From NCBI RefSeq assembly GCF_004770895.1, contig NZ_RQHS01000005.1:248001-312000 (forward strand): a stretch of 64,000 nt of DNA, in the 5' to 3' direction. The DNA is from Leptospira dzoumogneensis. GTDB taxonomy: Bacteria; Spirochaetota; Leptospiria; Leptospirales; Leptospiraceae. A program made the translations under genes and the position numbers. Positions 1-8,547 of the stretch are shown piece by piece; positions within the stretch are counted from its first letter, which is position 1; each line of letters starts with the position of its first letter. The notes below the pieces were generated by a model. It did no database searches. It had not been told where the DNA came from and saw only the letters and a list, made by a program, of their open reading frames with translations.

Positions 1-998
1 TTTTTGAGGCCATCCTTGGTCACGATCCCTTCCGGATTCGCTTCCTGAATGGATTCGGAAAGTACTTTTGTATTCGGTTTTGCTAATGCTTCATAATAAT
101 CATTCGAAAGAAGAATACGTTTACATCCTGCAGGATAATCAGGAGTTAGGATCTTACGTAGTTCCGGATCCTTGACGAACTTTTTCATATGAGAAAGGCT
201 CATCCATTTTACGATCTTGTTCGCATGATTATTCTTTTGGAATGCGATCATTCTGATCTCGTTCCACATATAGATCTGAAATCTATGCAATAACCTCAAC
301 CCAGGAAGATATTTGAATAAGAACTTTTCAAAACCGAAGTATTTACGATCCGGTTTAGGGACCACCCAAGGTGCAGTTCTTTGAAAAACGGTTACCTCCG
401 CTCCTTGGTTTACGATTTGAGGAATGAACTGGATTGCGCTAGCACCTGTTCCGATTGCTGCTACCTTCTTCCCTGAAAAATTGTAAGAAGGATCCCAATT
501 TGCAGAATGGAATATCCTACCCTTAAAACTTTCTAAACCTTTGATAGAAGGTAGAGCAGGGCGATTCAATTGTCCTACCGCAGAAATAAAAACGTCATGC
601 TCTAATGTTTCATTTTGAGAAGTTTTGATCTTCCAAACTCTGGAAGTATCGTCCCAATCAGCGGATTTGATCTCGATCCCGAAACGAATATGAGGAAGAA
701 TTCCGTATTTTTCCGCACAATGTTTTAAGTAAGAAAGTATCTCAGGCTGAGCGGAATATTTTCTAGGCCAATCTGGATTCGGTTCGAAAGAAAAAGAATA
801 AAGATGAGAAGGAACGTCGCATGCTGCTCCAGGATAAGTATTTTCCCTCCAAGTTCCTCCTACCGAATTTGATTTTTCGTAAATTACGAAATTATGGAAT
901 CCATTCTTCTTAAGTTGTATTGCAGCACATAAACCGCCGAAACCTGTACCTACAATCGCGATAGAGATCGATTTTTCTTTTTTATTTTGTGACTGCAT
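1..998 (-). CDS. Flavin-containing monooxygenase (Baeyer-Villiger type), 5' part only
   Basis: This is the N-terminal part (332 codons) of an NAD(P)H/FAD-dependent monooxygenase; the gene runs off the left edge. It starts at the ATG at 998. A FAD-binding Rossmann motif (VGTGFGG) follows a short polar leader at about residue 15, then YEKSNSVGGTWRENTYPGAACD, typical of Baeyer-Villiger/4-hydroxyacetophenone monooxygenases. The Baeyer-Villiger fingerprint is readable as FKGRIFHSANWD (FxGxxxHxxxWD), just before the NADP-binding Rossmann motif AIGTGASAIQ. Enzymes of this family insert oxygen next to a ketone or oxidise soft heteroatoms. Substrate cannot be inferred. A perfect dyad of the TetR operator type lies 27 bases upstream, so repression by a TetR-family protein encoded elsewhere is plausible. 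Confidence 0.88.
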   Translation of the reverse strand, partial: MQSQNKKEKSISIAIVGTGFGGLCAAIQLKKNGFHNFVIYEKSNSVGGTWRENTYPGAACDVPSHLYSFSFEPNPDWPRKYSAQPEILSYLKHCAEKYGILPHIRFGIEIKSADWDDTSRVWKIKTSQNETLEHDVFISAVGQLNRPALPSIKGLESFKGRIFHSANWDPSYNFSGKKVAAIGTGASAIQFIPQIVNQGAEVTVFQRTAPWVVPKPDRKYFGFEKFLFKYLPGLRLLHRFQIYMWNEIRMIAFQKNNHANKIVKWMSLSHMKKFVKDPELRKILTPDYPAGCKRILLSNDYYEALAKPNTKVLSESIQEANPEGIVTKDGLK

Positions 999-1024
999 GT
1001 TTTACAAACTCCGGATAAATTATA

Positions 1025-1038
1025 TGAACAAATGTTCA
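1025..1038. promoter_or_regulatory. Inverted repeat TGAACA-AA-TGTTCA, probable TetR-family operator
   Basis: A perfect 6+6 base dyad with a 2-base spacer lies 27 bases upstream of the monooxygenase start. Dyads of this size and base content are common operators for TetR-family repressors. No TetR gene is present in the window, so the regulator would be elsewhere or beyond the left edge. The dyad is seen; the function is inferred. Confidence 0.45.
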
Positions 1039-1155
1039 CAAGGTTTGGGTTTTTAGGTTTCTACTTAAGCGCATCATTGAAAGGAAAATCATTCTAGCAA
1101 GTCGATTTTTAAGACTATAATTGTATCGAACCTTGTTAAATATCAACTCAAGGCT

Positions 1156-3162
1156 TTATATTTGGGAAGAAGGTAGAAAGATCCGAATCATTGCTTCTTT
1201 GGAATTTGGAAATTCCAATGTTAAAGAACCTTGGAAAATTCTTAATAAAGCGCTGTGTATTTTCAATCCTTGGCCGGAAGAACGCACCGATATAAGATCC
1301 TTTCCTATTTCGTTTTTGATCTGAATGAATAAGCCGTTCTCATATCGAATGGCGATCTTGATTCGTGATTTTGATTCTCCTGAATATTTTACCGCATTAC
1401 GTAAGGATTCTCTGAACGCATAATATAGAACTTCCTGCACTTCAGGAGGATAGTTTTCCGTTTGAGAATTTATATTTGGATCTATTTCCCAAATTAACGA
1501 AGAATCTTTTGCTTCAGAATCCTGAAGTTTTTGCAGCATCGGAATAAGTCCTAATCTGGAAATTTCCAGACCGGTATCGGACATTTCTCTCAATAGAGAA
1601 GATATCCTTTTGTGAAGTTCGGTAAGAGAATTTGCATGTTGAGAATCGAGATTTCCCGACTTATCGTTTGAAATTTCTAAAATAAGAGAATGGATTTCAG
1701 GAAGTATTTCATCATGAAGGATTTGTCTGGTCTTTTGGTCGGAAAGTCTTTGTTCTTGGATTTTCTTTCTTTGAAGTTCTTCTAGAATATTTCCAGTTTC
1801 TTCTAAAAATAAAGAATGTACGAGCCAGGTGCCCGTGACCTGTGCGATCTCAATTTCCTCTTCTGCGAATAATCCTCCGTTTTCCTTTTGACCCAGGATC
1901 AAATATGCATCTCCGGTAAGAACACTTTCAATTTTTACTCGGATCACAAAATCGGAAAACCGATCCTTATCTAAGTATTGGATATTAGGATTTTCCGGAT
2001 TCGGATCTATTTTAGAAAAATCAAATGTTTCCGTCGGAGTATTTTCCGGGTAATATATATTTGTGTCAGATATGTACGGGATCTTTCCTTGGAAAATCAA
2101 CGCTGCTTTAGTCGCTTCCAATACATCCTTGCATAAATATCCGAAGGAAAGTTTTACTGAACCGGAAGATAAGATCCTTTTTAATACTTCGTTTTGATCG
2201 GAACTTACCTGTTTGTTCTTTCGCATCGTAAAAAATCGGGAGAGAAAGAAGGAATAAGAGAATACGATAGGTATTTCCGCTCTTGGATATCCAAGTTTTG
2301 CGAAAACAAAATATAAAGAAGAAAGTGCAAAAGATGTATAAACGGAATTTTTCCACTCTTGTTTTAAACTGATCTTAGGCAATATCCTTCCCGTGAGTAT
2401 TTCGTAAGATGTTAATGCCCAACCTAAAACTAAAATGGAAATACAGATCAGTAATTGGATACATAGAACGAATCCGTAAAAATATTCGGGTTCCTTTTCC
2501 GCTTTTAAGATCAAATTTTCTATGATCCCGAATTCTTCTCCTACGAATAGAACAGAGACTAACGATACTACTCCTAATAGGGAAAACCCGATAAGTTTTA
2601 AGAAGGGGATCGCTTTTTGTCTTCCTAGTTCAGAGAGACTATTATCTGAAATTTGAAATAAGAACAAACAAAATAATGAAAGGAAAACACAGGCGAAAAT
2701 ATAGACCAAATAAGCGAATTTAAAGGAAAATGGTACAAATTTCCAATATTCAAATAAACTGATATTCCAGGTTTTTCCCGGATTATAGATGAGTAGAATG
2801 GTGATTGCGACTAATTGGCAAAAAGCTAAAATATAAAACAAAAAAAGAAAGATCCCTTTCTTTTTCAAAAATCCAAAGAACCAAACGATTACTACGAACC
2901 ATCCAAATGGGATAAGTATCAGAAGGATCAGTCCCGGGAAAAAATATAAGATAGGAAAAGAAGATACTACTAAGAATCCGTTTTGACCAACGATCGCAGA
3001 AAAAGAGAATAATAAGGAAGATACGATTAAAGTAAAAATACTAAAATAGGAAGCTGCGTTTTTTCTTTCTAAATTTGTTCCGGTTGTAGAGCCCAACCAA
3101 AACAAATTTGTGGAAAGAAAGATAAAAACGGAACAGATGAATATTTCAAGATCTGTTGTCAA
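1156..3162 (-). CDS. Membrane sensor histidine kinase, NarX/DesK (HisKA_3-like) class
   Basis: A 668-residue sensor kinase. About nine hydrophobic segments fill residues 1-310. A GAF-like region (about 335-465) follows, then a helical linker, a dimerisation/phosphoacceptor helix with the motif RQILHDEILPEIHSL (the His is the likely phosphorylation site), and a HATPase_c domain with N-box ESLRNAVKYS and G-box SSGQGLKIHSALL. This order is typical of kinases that pair with NarL/LuxR-type regulators. The start overlaps the 3' end of the response-regulator gene by 17 bases, so the two are co-transcribed and probably translationally coupled. The signal is unknown; the many membrane spans suggest membrane-state or lipophilic-ligand sensing, which is inference. 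Confidence 0.85.
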   Translation of the reverse strand: MTTDLEIFICSVFIFLSTNLFWLGSTTGTNLERKNAASYFSIFTLIVSSLLFSFSAIVGQNGFLVVSSFPILYFFPGLILLILIPFGWFVVIVWFFGFLKKKGIFLFLFYILAFCQLVAITILLIYNPGKTWNISLFEYWKFVPFSFKFAYLVYIFACVFLSLFCLFLFQISDNSLSELGRQKAIPFLKLIGFSLLGVVSLVSVLFVGEEFGIIENLILKAEKEPEYFYGFVLCIQLLICISILVLGWALTSYEILTGRILPKISLKQEWKNSVYTSFALSSLYFVFAKLGYPRAEIPIVFSYSFFLSRFFTMRKNKQVSSDQNEVLKRILSSGSVKLSFGYLCKDVLEATKAALIFQGKIPYISDTNIYYPENTPTETFDFSKIDPNPENPNIQYLDKDRFSDFVIRVKIESVLTGDAYLILGQKENGGLFAEEEIEIAQVTGTWLVHSLFLEETGNILEELQRKKIQEQRLSDQKTRQILHDEILPEIHSLILEISNDKSGNLDSQHANSLTELHKRISSLLREMSDTGLEISRLGLIPMLQKLQDSEAKDSSLIWEIDPNINSQTENYPPEVQEVLYYAFRESLRNAVKYSGESKSRIKIAIRYENGLFIQIKNEIGKDLISVRSSGQGLKIHSALLRIFQGSLTLEFPNSKEAMIRIFLPSSQI

Positions 3163-3910
3163 TATTAGGCGTCCATGGAATCCTTTCCCCGGAAGAATTC
3201 CTGTAAAAAATTTTTTCGTCTTCTTCCCATTCTAAAAAACGATTGGATAATACGATGAGCGCTGCTCTTGTGCGGGCCACTTTTTCGTCGGAGTTTGTTT
3301 CGTTCAGTCCCCAAGCGGAATAGATCTGACCGTTGATCCTGCTGATCGTTCTTTTGTCCTTGAATCCGAAACGTTGTGCTATCTGTTCGTTACTAAATCC
3401 TTTGGCTAACATTTCCGCTACGGATCTTTCGTTCGGTTCTAATACTGCAAGAGGAGAATTTTCATCCTTCTCCCTTACTTCGGTGACTCTGGATTCGATT
3501 TCAGGATCTATAAAACTTTTTCCGTCATACGCCAATCTGATAAGTGGAACCACCATTTGAGGAAGAAGATAGTTTGATTTTCGGACGTACGCATAATGGC
3601 TTAAGATCCCGGAACTTCTGAAAGTCCTAAAATATTCATCGCTGTCTTGTATGGAATAAATGACTACGGGTTTACGCGGGAATTCCTTTCGAATGGAAAT
3701 GATCGTCTCTATTCCGTTCAATTTTCCTGCGAGTCTCACATCTAAAAGAAGAACGTCTGTTTCTCCTTCTAAGCAGTAACGGATCGCATCTTCTCCTGAG
3801 TCACAGTCGAATACGGATTTTATTTTTCCGGATCCTTCCATGCCGGAGATCATCGCTTTTCTGAGTTTCAGATTGTCTTCCGCAACTAGTATTTTGAGAG
3901 GCTCGGCCAT
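3146..3910 (-). CDS. Response regulator with C-terminal helix-turn-helix
   Basis: A 254-residue two-component response regulator. The receiver domain (residues 1-125) shows the acidic pocket (VAEDN), the phosphoacceptor Asp in LLLDVRLAGKLNG, and a conserved Lys in the YVRKSN loop. The C-terminal part contains LEPNERSVAEMLAKGFSNEQIAQRFGF, which reads like a NarL/LuxR-type helix-turn-helix, but it continues into an unusual extension ending near residue 254. It is the first gene of the pair with the downstream histidine kinase and is the cognate partner by position. The ATG at 3910 is the first in frame and lies 110 bases from the divergent gene at 4021. Target genes are unknown. Confidence 0.85.
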   Translation of the reverse strand: MAEPLKILVAEDNLKLRKAMISGMEGSGKIKSVFDCDSGEDAIRYCLEGETDVLLLDVRLAGKLNGIETIISIRKEFPRKPVVIYSIQDSDEYFRTFRSSGILSHYAYVRKSNYLLPQMVVPLIRLAYDGKSFIDPEIESRVTEVREKDENSPLAVLEPNERSVAEMLAKGFSNEQIAQRFGFKDKRTISRINGQIYSAWGLNETNSDEKVARTRAALIVLSNRFLEWEEDEKIFYRNSSGERIPWTPNIDNRS

Positions 3911-4020
3911 GTGTTCCGGAATTTTAGAATAAGAAGAAGTCGGAGGTCAAGCACTTGAGTGCTTGGACTTATGCACTCGGAAGGTGGGTTTGTTTTTGAA
4001 AATTCGATATTCTGGGAGCC

Positions 4021-5286
4021 ATGAAACGAATTTTAGAATTTTCTCTGGCTTTGATCGCATTGTTTGTGTTTTCCCCGGTTTTATTCGGGATCTTTTTATT
4101 GATCTCCATCCTCGATCCTGGTCCGATTTTCTTCCTACAAGAAAGATTGGGTATAGGAAAGAAGTTATTTCGGATCTGGAAATTCAGGACCATCAAAGAC
4201 GGGGCCCCTACTAGGATAGGATCCTTTTTGAGAAGTACCGGTTTGGATGAACTTCCTCAGATCTGGAATATTGTAAAAGGAGACATGAGTATCATAGGTC
4301 CCAGACCTTTAACGGAACAGGACGTTTTCAGATTAGGTTGGGGAGAAGAAGGTCTTAGGCGCAGATGGTCTGTTCGTCCAGGAATTACCGGACTTTCTCA
4401 ATTATACTCCGGAAGAGGATCCAAATATTCACTTTGTTTCGATCTTTCTTATCTTAAAAGAAGAAGTTTCATCTTAGATCTTAAGATCGTAAGTTTAACA
4501 TTAGTAATGAATCTTTTCGGTAAGAAAAGAATTAGAAATTTATTATGGAGTCTTCTTCAAAAAAGAGACCGAGGATCCTATTGGGGAAATTGGGTAAAAC
4601 ATTTTCGAAAGAATGCAGATCGCCCTTATCCGATTGTCCAGGAGCAAGTCATAGGATTTATTCCTCAAAAGCGACTTCCGGTAGCTAAATCACTTGCAAT
4701 CTTTCAGTTGGGAGAAGCTGGGGAAGGCAGGATCGCAAAAGATATAGACCATGTAAATATCTACGGAGTGGATCCAAATTATAGAGAAGCGCTTAAACTT
4801 TTTGTAAAAGAAGAAGGCAGGCATGCACGTATCCTAGGAGACTGTGTCCGTGCATTAAGAGGAGAACTGATCCAAAACAATTGGACCGAAAAACTTTTTC
4901 ATTTTGGAAGAAGGCTTTTAGGAACCAGACTCAAACTAATGGTACTTCTCGTCGCAGAAGTGATCGGGATCTGCTTTTATAAAAAGATCGCAGAGAAAAT
5001 TCCATTCGGCTCCGTAAAAAATGCACTCTTACATATTGCAGAAGATGAAGAAAAACATCTGATCTTTCATTGTACTTTTTTTAAGATTCGTCTTAAAAAC
5101 CCGATCACTCGATTTTTATTTAAGATCATTTGGAGATTTCTTTCTTTTGCGGCATGTATTTCGGTTTTAATGGACCATCGTAAAACTTTCAAGGCCTTGG
5201 AAATTCCGATCAAAGATTGTTATCTACAGTTTAAGAATATTTCCCGGAATACGGAGAGAAAGATCCTACAAACTTTTTTTGTTTGA
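4021..5286 (+). CDS. Sugar-phosphate transferase (ExoY/WcaJ type) fused to a ferritin-like diiron domain
   Basis: 421 residues in two parts. Residues 1-180 are a bacterial sugar transferase (polyprenyl-phosphate hexose-1-phosphate transferase). They contain one N-terminal hydrophobic hairpin, the ERLGIGKKLFRIWKFRTI block, LDELPQIWNIVKGDMS, IIGPRPLTE and RRWSVRPGITGLSQLYSGR. Such enzymes load the first sugar onto undecaprenyl phosphate for O-antigen or exopolysaccharide. Residues 205-400 look like a four-helix ferritin/rubrerythrin-type diiron domain: E232/E235, E265xxH268 (EEGRH), E313 (VAEV) and E343xxH346 (EDEEKH), the E, ExxH, E, ExxH ligand set. The reading frame is continuous, with no internal start preferred over the first ATG. 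The pairing is unusual for the family, whose catalytic module normally ends near residue 200. What the diiron half acts on is unknown. Confidence 0.8.
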   Translation: MKRILEFSLALIALFVFSPVLFGIFLLISILDPGPIFFLQERLGIGKKLFRIWKFRTIKDGAPTRIGSFLRSTGLDELPQIWNIVKGDMSIIGPRPLTEQDVFRLGWGEEGLRRRWSVRPGITGLSQLYSGRGSKYSLCFDLSYLKRRSFILDLKIVSLTLVMNLFGKKRIRNLLWSLLQKRDRGSYWGNWVKHFRKNADRPYPIVQEQVIGFIPQKRLPVAKSLAIFQLGEAGEGRIAKDIDHVNIYGVDPNYREALKLFVKEEGRHARILGDCVRALRGELIQNNWTEKLFHFGRRLLGTRLKLMVLLVAEVIGICFYKKIAEKIPFGSVKNALLHIAEDEEKHLIFHCTFFKIRLKNPITRFLFKIIWRFLSFAACISVLMDHRKTFKALEIPIKDCYLQFKNISRNTERKILQTFFV

Positions 5287-5298
5287 GAGGTTCTTTCT

Positions 5299-5712
5299 AT
5301 GCATATTGTTTTAGTGTTTAGGAGAAAAATTTTGGGTTACGGTTTCGAATGTGAAGAAGTGAAACTAACTCATGAATTGGACCGTATCCAAGATCGTTTG
5401 GATCGATATCTATTAGAGAATCATATTCGAAAGAAATGTTTTTCTGCGAAATTAGAAAATTCCGGAAAAATATTCAAAGGGTTTATGGGTTTTCTTTCGG
5501 AAGATATTTCTGATTGTCCTGGGGATCTGGAAGAAGTAGAAATTGAAACAGGAAAGTATTTGAAATTCGGGAACTTGCCTGTGAGTGATAATATTACTTC
5601 AAGGCTTGTCGTTGATAAAAAAGTCCGGACTTTCCTGGCAGAAAATAATATTAGGACTGATTGGGTGAGATTTTCTTCCGGAAAAAATTCGTATCTCAGA
5701 ATTATTAATTAG
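5299..5712 (+). CDS. Hypothetical protein, 137 residues
   Basis: I do not recognise this protein. It is 137 residues, mixed alpha/beta in appearance, with no signal peptide or membrane segment. It starts 12 bases after the stop of the sugar transferase-diiron fusion, so it is probably in the same transcript. Charged residues dominate and two Cys are near the N-terminal half. A GAGAGGTTC stretch just upstream of the ATG could serve as ribosome-binding site. No function is assigned. Confidence 0.6.
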   Translation: MHIVLVFRRKILGYGFECEEVKLTHELDRIQDRLDRYLLENHIRKKCFSAKLENSGKIFKGFMGFLSEDISDCPGDLEEVEIETGKYLKFGNLPVSDNITSRLVVDKKVRTFLAENNIRTDWVRFSSGKNSYLRIIN

Positions 5713-5864
5713 ATAATTATAATATTTAAGCAGCTACTTGATCAAGTCTACGAATTAATTATCCTATACGAATGGAATGAAGAAGATATAATATATGAAA
5801 TCGCCAATTGCTAAAATTGCTTCATAAAAGTAGCCTTGAATTTGGCGGCTTTCATTTTTGATAA

Positions 5865-6473
5865 CTATGCTATTGACGCCTTATCTTGGATTCCAATATA
5901 AACTTGGTATTCAGCATCGTTTATCGGCTTATTTAAAATCTGTCGAAGGTGCTGAGTAGAAATTCGATAGGTTTCATTGATTTGTCCAATACCTGTTCTA
6001 AGAATCGTTATTGCGCAAAAATATAAGATCGCTGCGATTGAAAATCCGATTAAAGTAGGCGAAGTGAATATCATATAGCGAGCGACCGTTACTTCGTACT
6101 TTCGAAGCATAACTTTAAGTTTCTTTTTTAAAGTTTCGTCACTTTCAGCATGTATGCGTTCTCGAAGACCTGAATATAGTCTGTTCTCTACAACTTTACC
6201 AGGATAATCTTTTTCCACGCTAATCCGAAATATTAGAGAACTAAGAAAGCTAATTCGATGAGCATATCGAATTGTCCCATTTAGGATAATTTCTAGTTCC
6301 TTATATACTTGATCCTCAAAGGAAAGTTTTTTATCTAATGCAAGATCAAATAGAGAATCTCGAATATTAAATAATTCTTCTCGTAAGATGTCCAGACGCA
6401 ATGGCTTCCAAAGAAAATGCCACATTGCCCACATTATTAATAGACTAAAAAGCGTTGAGATTGCTTCTCCCAT
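5865..6473 (-). CDS. Hypothetical membrane protein, second gene of a two-gene module
   Basis: A 202-residue protein with an N-terminal membrane helix (about residues 4-20) and a second hydrophobic segment near residues 135-160, separated by a long charged, probably coiled-coil region. It begins two bases after the stop codon of the gene at 6476-6907, so the two are translationally coupled. The family is not recognised. Its codons look more AT-rich than the flanking genes. A small pair of coupled membrane proteins with cytosolic coiled coil, isolated from housekeeping operons, is a layout seen in accessory or defence loci, but no effector domain is visible and I make no such claim. Confidence 0.6.
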   Translation of the reverse strand: MGEAISTLFSLLIMWAMWHFLWKPLRLDILREELFNIRDSLFDLALDKKLSFEDQVYKELEIILNGTIRYAHRISFLSSLIFRISVEKDYPGKVVENRLYSGLRERIHAESDETLKKKLKVMLRKYEVTVARYMIFTSPTLIGFSIAAILYFCAITILRTGIGQINETYRISTQHLRQILNKPINDAEYQVYIGIQDKASIA

Positions 6474-6475
6474 TG

Positions 6476-6907
6476 TTATTCGTCTCCTTGTCTAGTGTCC
6501 CCGGTCGGTGTCAAATGGCTACTACTGCGACGAGGGTTAATTTCGTGTTCAAGTTTAGAGATACGTGTACTGCTCCTTTTCACATGTTTCTTGCGTAAAT
6601 TTCGTTCATATAGACCGAATCCTATCCCCGCTGCTCCGAATATATATGCAAACCATTGATTAGCATTAAGATCGGCTAAAAAGTTGAAAACGACATTATA
6701 ATTTGTAGTCGTTCCGGCAATGGCTTTAACCGAGTCTGTAATAAAGTAGGTGATAGTAATAGGAACTGTATATTTGCAAATCGTAAGAACATTCCGAGAT
6801 ATTGCTTCTGCCCAAATGGCCTTCGTATTCAAACGCTCTTGTACTTTTAATTCACTTTCGGAAGGGCGAGTCCTTAAGTTTCCTCTCGGCGTGTTATTGC
6901 GAGACAT
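6476..6907 (-). CDS. Hypothetical small membrane protein, first gene of a two-gene module
   Basis: A 143-residue protein with a polar N-terminus, two hydrophobic segments (about residues 45-62 and 78-98) and a basic, polar C-terminal tail ending in SSHLTPTGDTRQGDE. The tail resembles those of short two-TM proteins scattered among bacterial accessory genes (recollection, not verified). It is followed after two bases by the longer membrane gene. Function unknown. Confidence 0.6.
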   Translation of the reverse strand: MSRNNTPRGNLRTRPSESELKVQERLNTKAIWAEAISRNVLTICKYTVPITITYFITDSVKAIAGTTTNYNVVFNFLADLNANQWFAYIFGAAGIGFGLYERNLRKKHVKRSSTRISKLEHEINPRRSSSHLTPTGDTRQGDE

Positions 6908-7050
6908 AACTTATTTTGTTTCCTGGCTGTACATATTATACAAGTAATTTTCATAAATTTATAAGAATACTCATTCCAGAGGTATAGTGTATCTAACTTA
7001 ACTCCACTTGCTAATTCAAAAGGAAGAATTTTCATCAGTACTGCGCAACG

Positions 7051-7092
7051 GATCGCAGCGGAAATCCCGCGAAGCGGATTGGAGCGTAGAGC
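7051..7092. repeat. Dispersed intergenic repeat, copy 1
   Basis: This 42-base stretch starting GATCGCAGCGGAAATCCCGC is repeated almost perfectly at 60470-60511 (one mismatch, A/T near the middle), 53 kb away and also in a spacer. It is followed here by a hairpin-prone GCTCGCCGCATGGCGAGC (about 7099-7116). It fits a REP-like mobile or structural intergenic element. The repeat is seen; the role is unknown. Confidence 0.7.
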
Positions 7093-7129
7093 CGGGTGCT
7101 CGCCGCATGGCGAGCATGCGCCCTTATTT

Positions 7130-8155
7130 TTAATTCCAGCTAAAAGAACCGGATTTGTCGAATTTGAATGGGACTTGTCCTGTTCCGATCTCCGGGGATT
7201 CGGTGGTTGCTTTTCCGCTCAGTCGGAATGCAGCGGATCTTTTGGAGACTGCGTTTGCGATCCCTTGTGTGACCGTTCCGAGTGGGAAGGAGGTGCGAAC
7301 GCTTAGGATGGATTCTTGTCCTTGGTTTTCGATCCGAACCGGTTGGCCTGTTAAGAATTTTTCTTTTTCGAGAGTGAGCTCAAACTCAAATTCAGAAAAT
7401 TGTAATCTAGATGTGGCTCTGTTTTTTAATACGATCTGGAATTCGGTATCTACTTTTAAGTCGAGCGCTGATAATCCAGCGGCGACTGCCGAGCCTGGGG
7501 ATTTTTTCTGAGGACCGAGTAACGTGTCTAAGAATGTTGCGGCTTTTTTTGCCAAATCTTCCGTTCCTGCGGAGCTTAAGATTGTAGAAGGATCCGGTTT
7601 GATAATTTTGAAATTTCGGATCTCTATGTCGGGAAGGACTGCTGGGATCTTTCTTTCTTCTTCGAATGGAAAGTCGAGTGACGCAGCTCCCGCGATAGAT
7701 CTGTATTTTTCAGGAATAGGAAGTGAAACTACTCCTTGTACTTTGACTACTAAGTCTATCTTTCCAGGGACTTTCTTGTAAAGTTCTGCAAGGTCATTAT
7801 ACGCGAATGTTAGGTCGACCGGGACAGGTTTGTTGGAATTCCCACCTACTGTTGGGATCTTGGTTTTTGCCTTTGTGAATTGTTGTCCTTCGATCAGGAT
7901 ATTCATCTCTAAATTGGTCGCAGGCAAAGCGATCGGATACGGATTTTTTACTTTCGAATCCACTCTAAGTTTGATCTCGGATAAATTGATCTCGGCAATC
8001 GAAACTTTTTCTAAGGTAAAAGAAGGTCTATCTAGGTCTTCGATCTTTTCTTTTACTTTTTTTAAATCAACTTTTTGTAATTGAGCACAACCGAATAGAA
8101 GGTTTGCTGCGAGAGTAATTCCGATATAAGCACGCAAGGAAGTTTTTTGGATCAT
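7130..8155 (-). CDS. LEA type 2 (WHy-domain) family lipoprotein
   Basis: A 341-residue exported lipoprotein: signal peptide with lipobox LLFGC at about residues 19-23. The mature part has two LEA14/WHy-like segments: LEKVSIAEINLSEIKLRVDSKVKNPYPIALP (about 48-80) and FQIVLKNRATSRLQFSEFEFEL (about 240-260). These beta-sandwich domains occur in desiccation-related plant proteins and in bacterial envelope lipoproteins; the molecular role is not established. It follows the RND pump on the same strand, but 515 bases of repeat-bearing spacer separate them, so co-transcription is doubtful. An AGGAG ribosome-binding site precedes the ATG at 8155. Confidence 0.8.
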   Translation of the reverse strand: MIQKTSLRAYIGITLAANLLFGCAQLQKVDLKKVKEKIEDLDRPSFTLEKVSIAEINLSEIKLRVDSKVKNPYPIALPATNLEMNILIEGQQFTKAKTKIPTVGGNSNKPVPVDLTFAYNDLAELYKKVPGKIDLVVKVQGVVSLPIPEKYRSIAGAASLDFPFEEERKIPAVLPDIEIRNFKIIKPDPSTILSSAGTEDLAKKAATFLDTLLGPQKKSPGSAVAAGLSALDLKVDTEFQIVLKNRATSRLQFSEFEFELTLEKEKFLTGQPVRIENQGQESILSVRTSFPLGTVTQGIANAVSKRSAAFRLSGKATTESPEIGTGQVPFKFDKSGSFSWN

Positions 8156-8380
8156 AAACTCCTCCTGAAGGTGAAGTCTTTATTTGGGATTTATGGATTA
8201 TTGGGAACTAAGTTTTGGAGGCTTGGAAATAAAAAATGGAGTTTTGGGATGAAAGAATGCGGTTTTAGCAATTGAAATTTTACACTAAGGCGATGTTGGA
8301 ATTCCAACAAAGTACGGGTTGGAAAATGGTTTGAAGAGAGGAAGGTTTTGTGATATGGGATTTTTTTGAAAGAACGGGCT

Positions 8381-8403
8381 GCGGGTACCACCGGCCGGCC
8401 CCC
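8381..8403. repeat. 23-base direct repeat, copy 1
   Basis: GCGGGTACCACCGGCCGGCC followed by CCC; an identical copy lies at 8525-8547. It contains KpnI-like and FseI-like palindromes (GGTACC, GGCCGGCC). The two copies bracket about 120 bases of non-coding sequence. Confidence 0.85.
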
Positions 8404-8524
8404 CTTCGCAGCGACAATAGGAGCGAGAAGACGACCGTCCTCGACGAGTCGGTGACCGAGAGAATCGAGGTCAAACGAGACTGGAAATTAAATCAAAACG
8501 ATACGATCGCATCGAACGTTTTTC

Positions 8525-8547
8525 GCGGGTACCACCGGCCGGCCCCC
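8525..8547. repeat. 23-base direct repeat, copy 2
   Basis: Identical to 8381-8403. Its 3' end merges into the left arm of the hairpin at 8542-8566, so the second copy carries a structure that the first copy lacks. Confidence 0.85.

Noticed and set aside
1121..1324. 67-codon frame antisense to the 3' end of the histidine kinase
   Set aside because: Lies opposite conserved HATPase_c codons; no start signal.
7026..7122. Possible CRISPR or tRNA-like structure in the GC-rich block
   Set aside because: Single repeat unit with no spacer array and no cloverleaf; better explained as a dispersed repeat.
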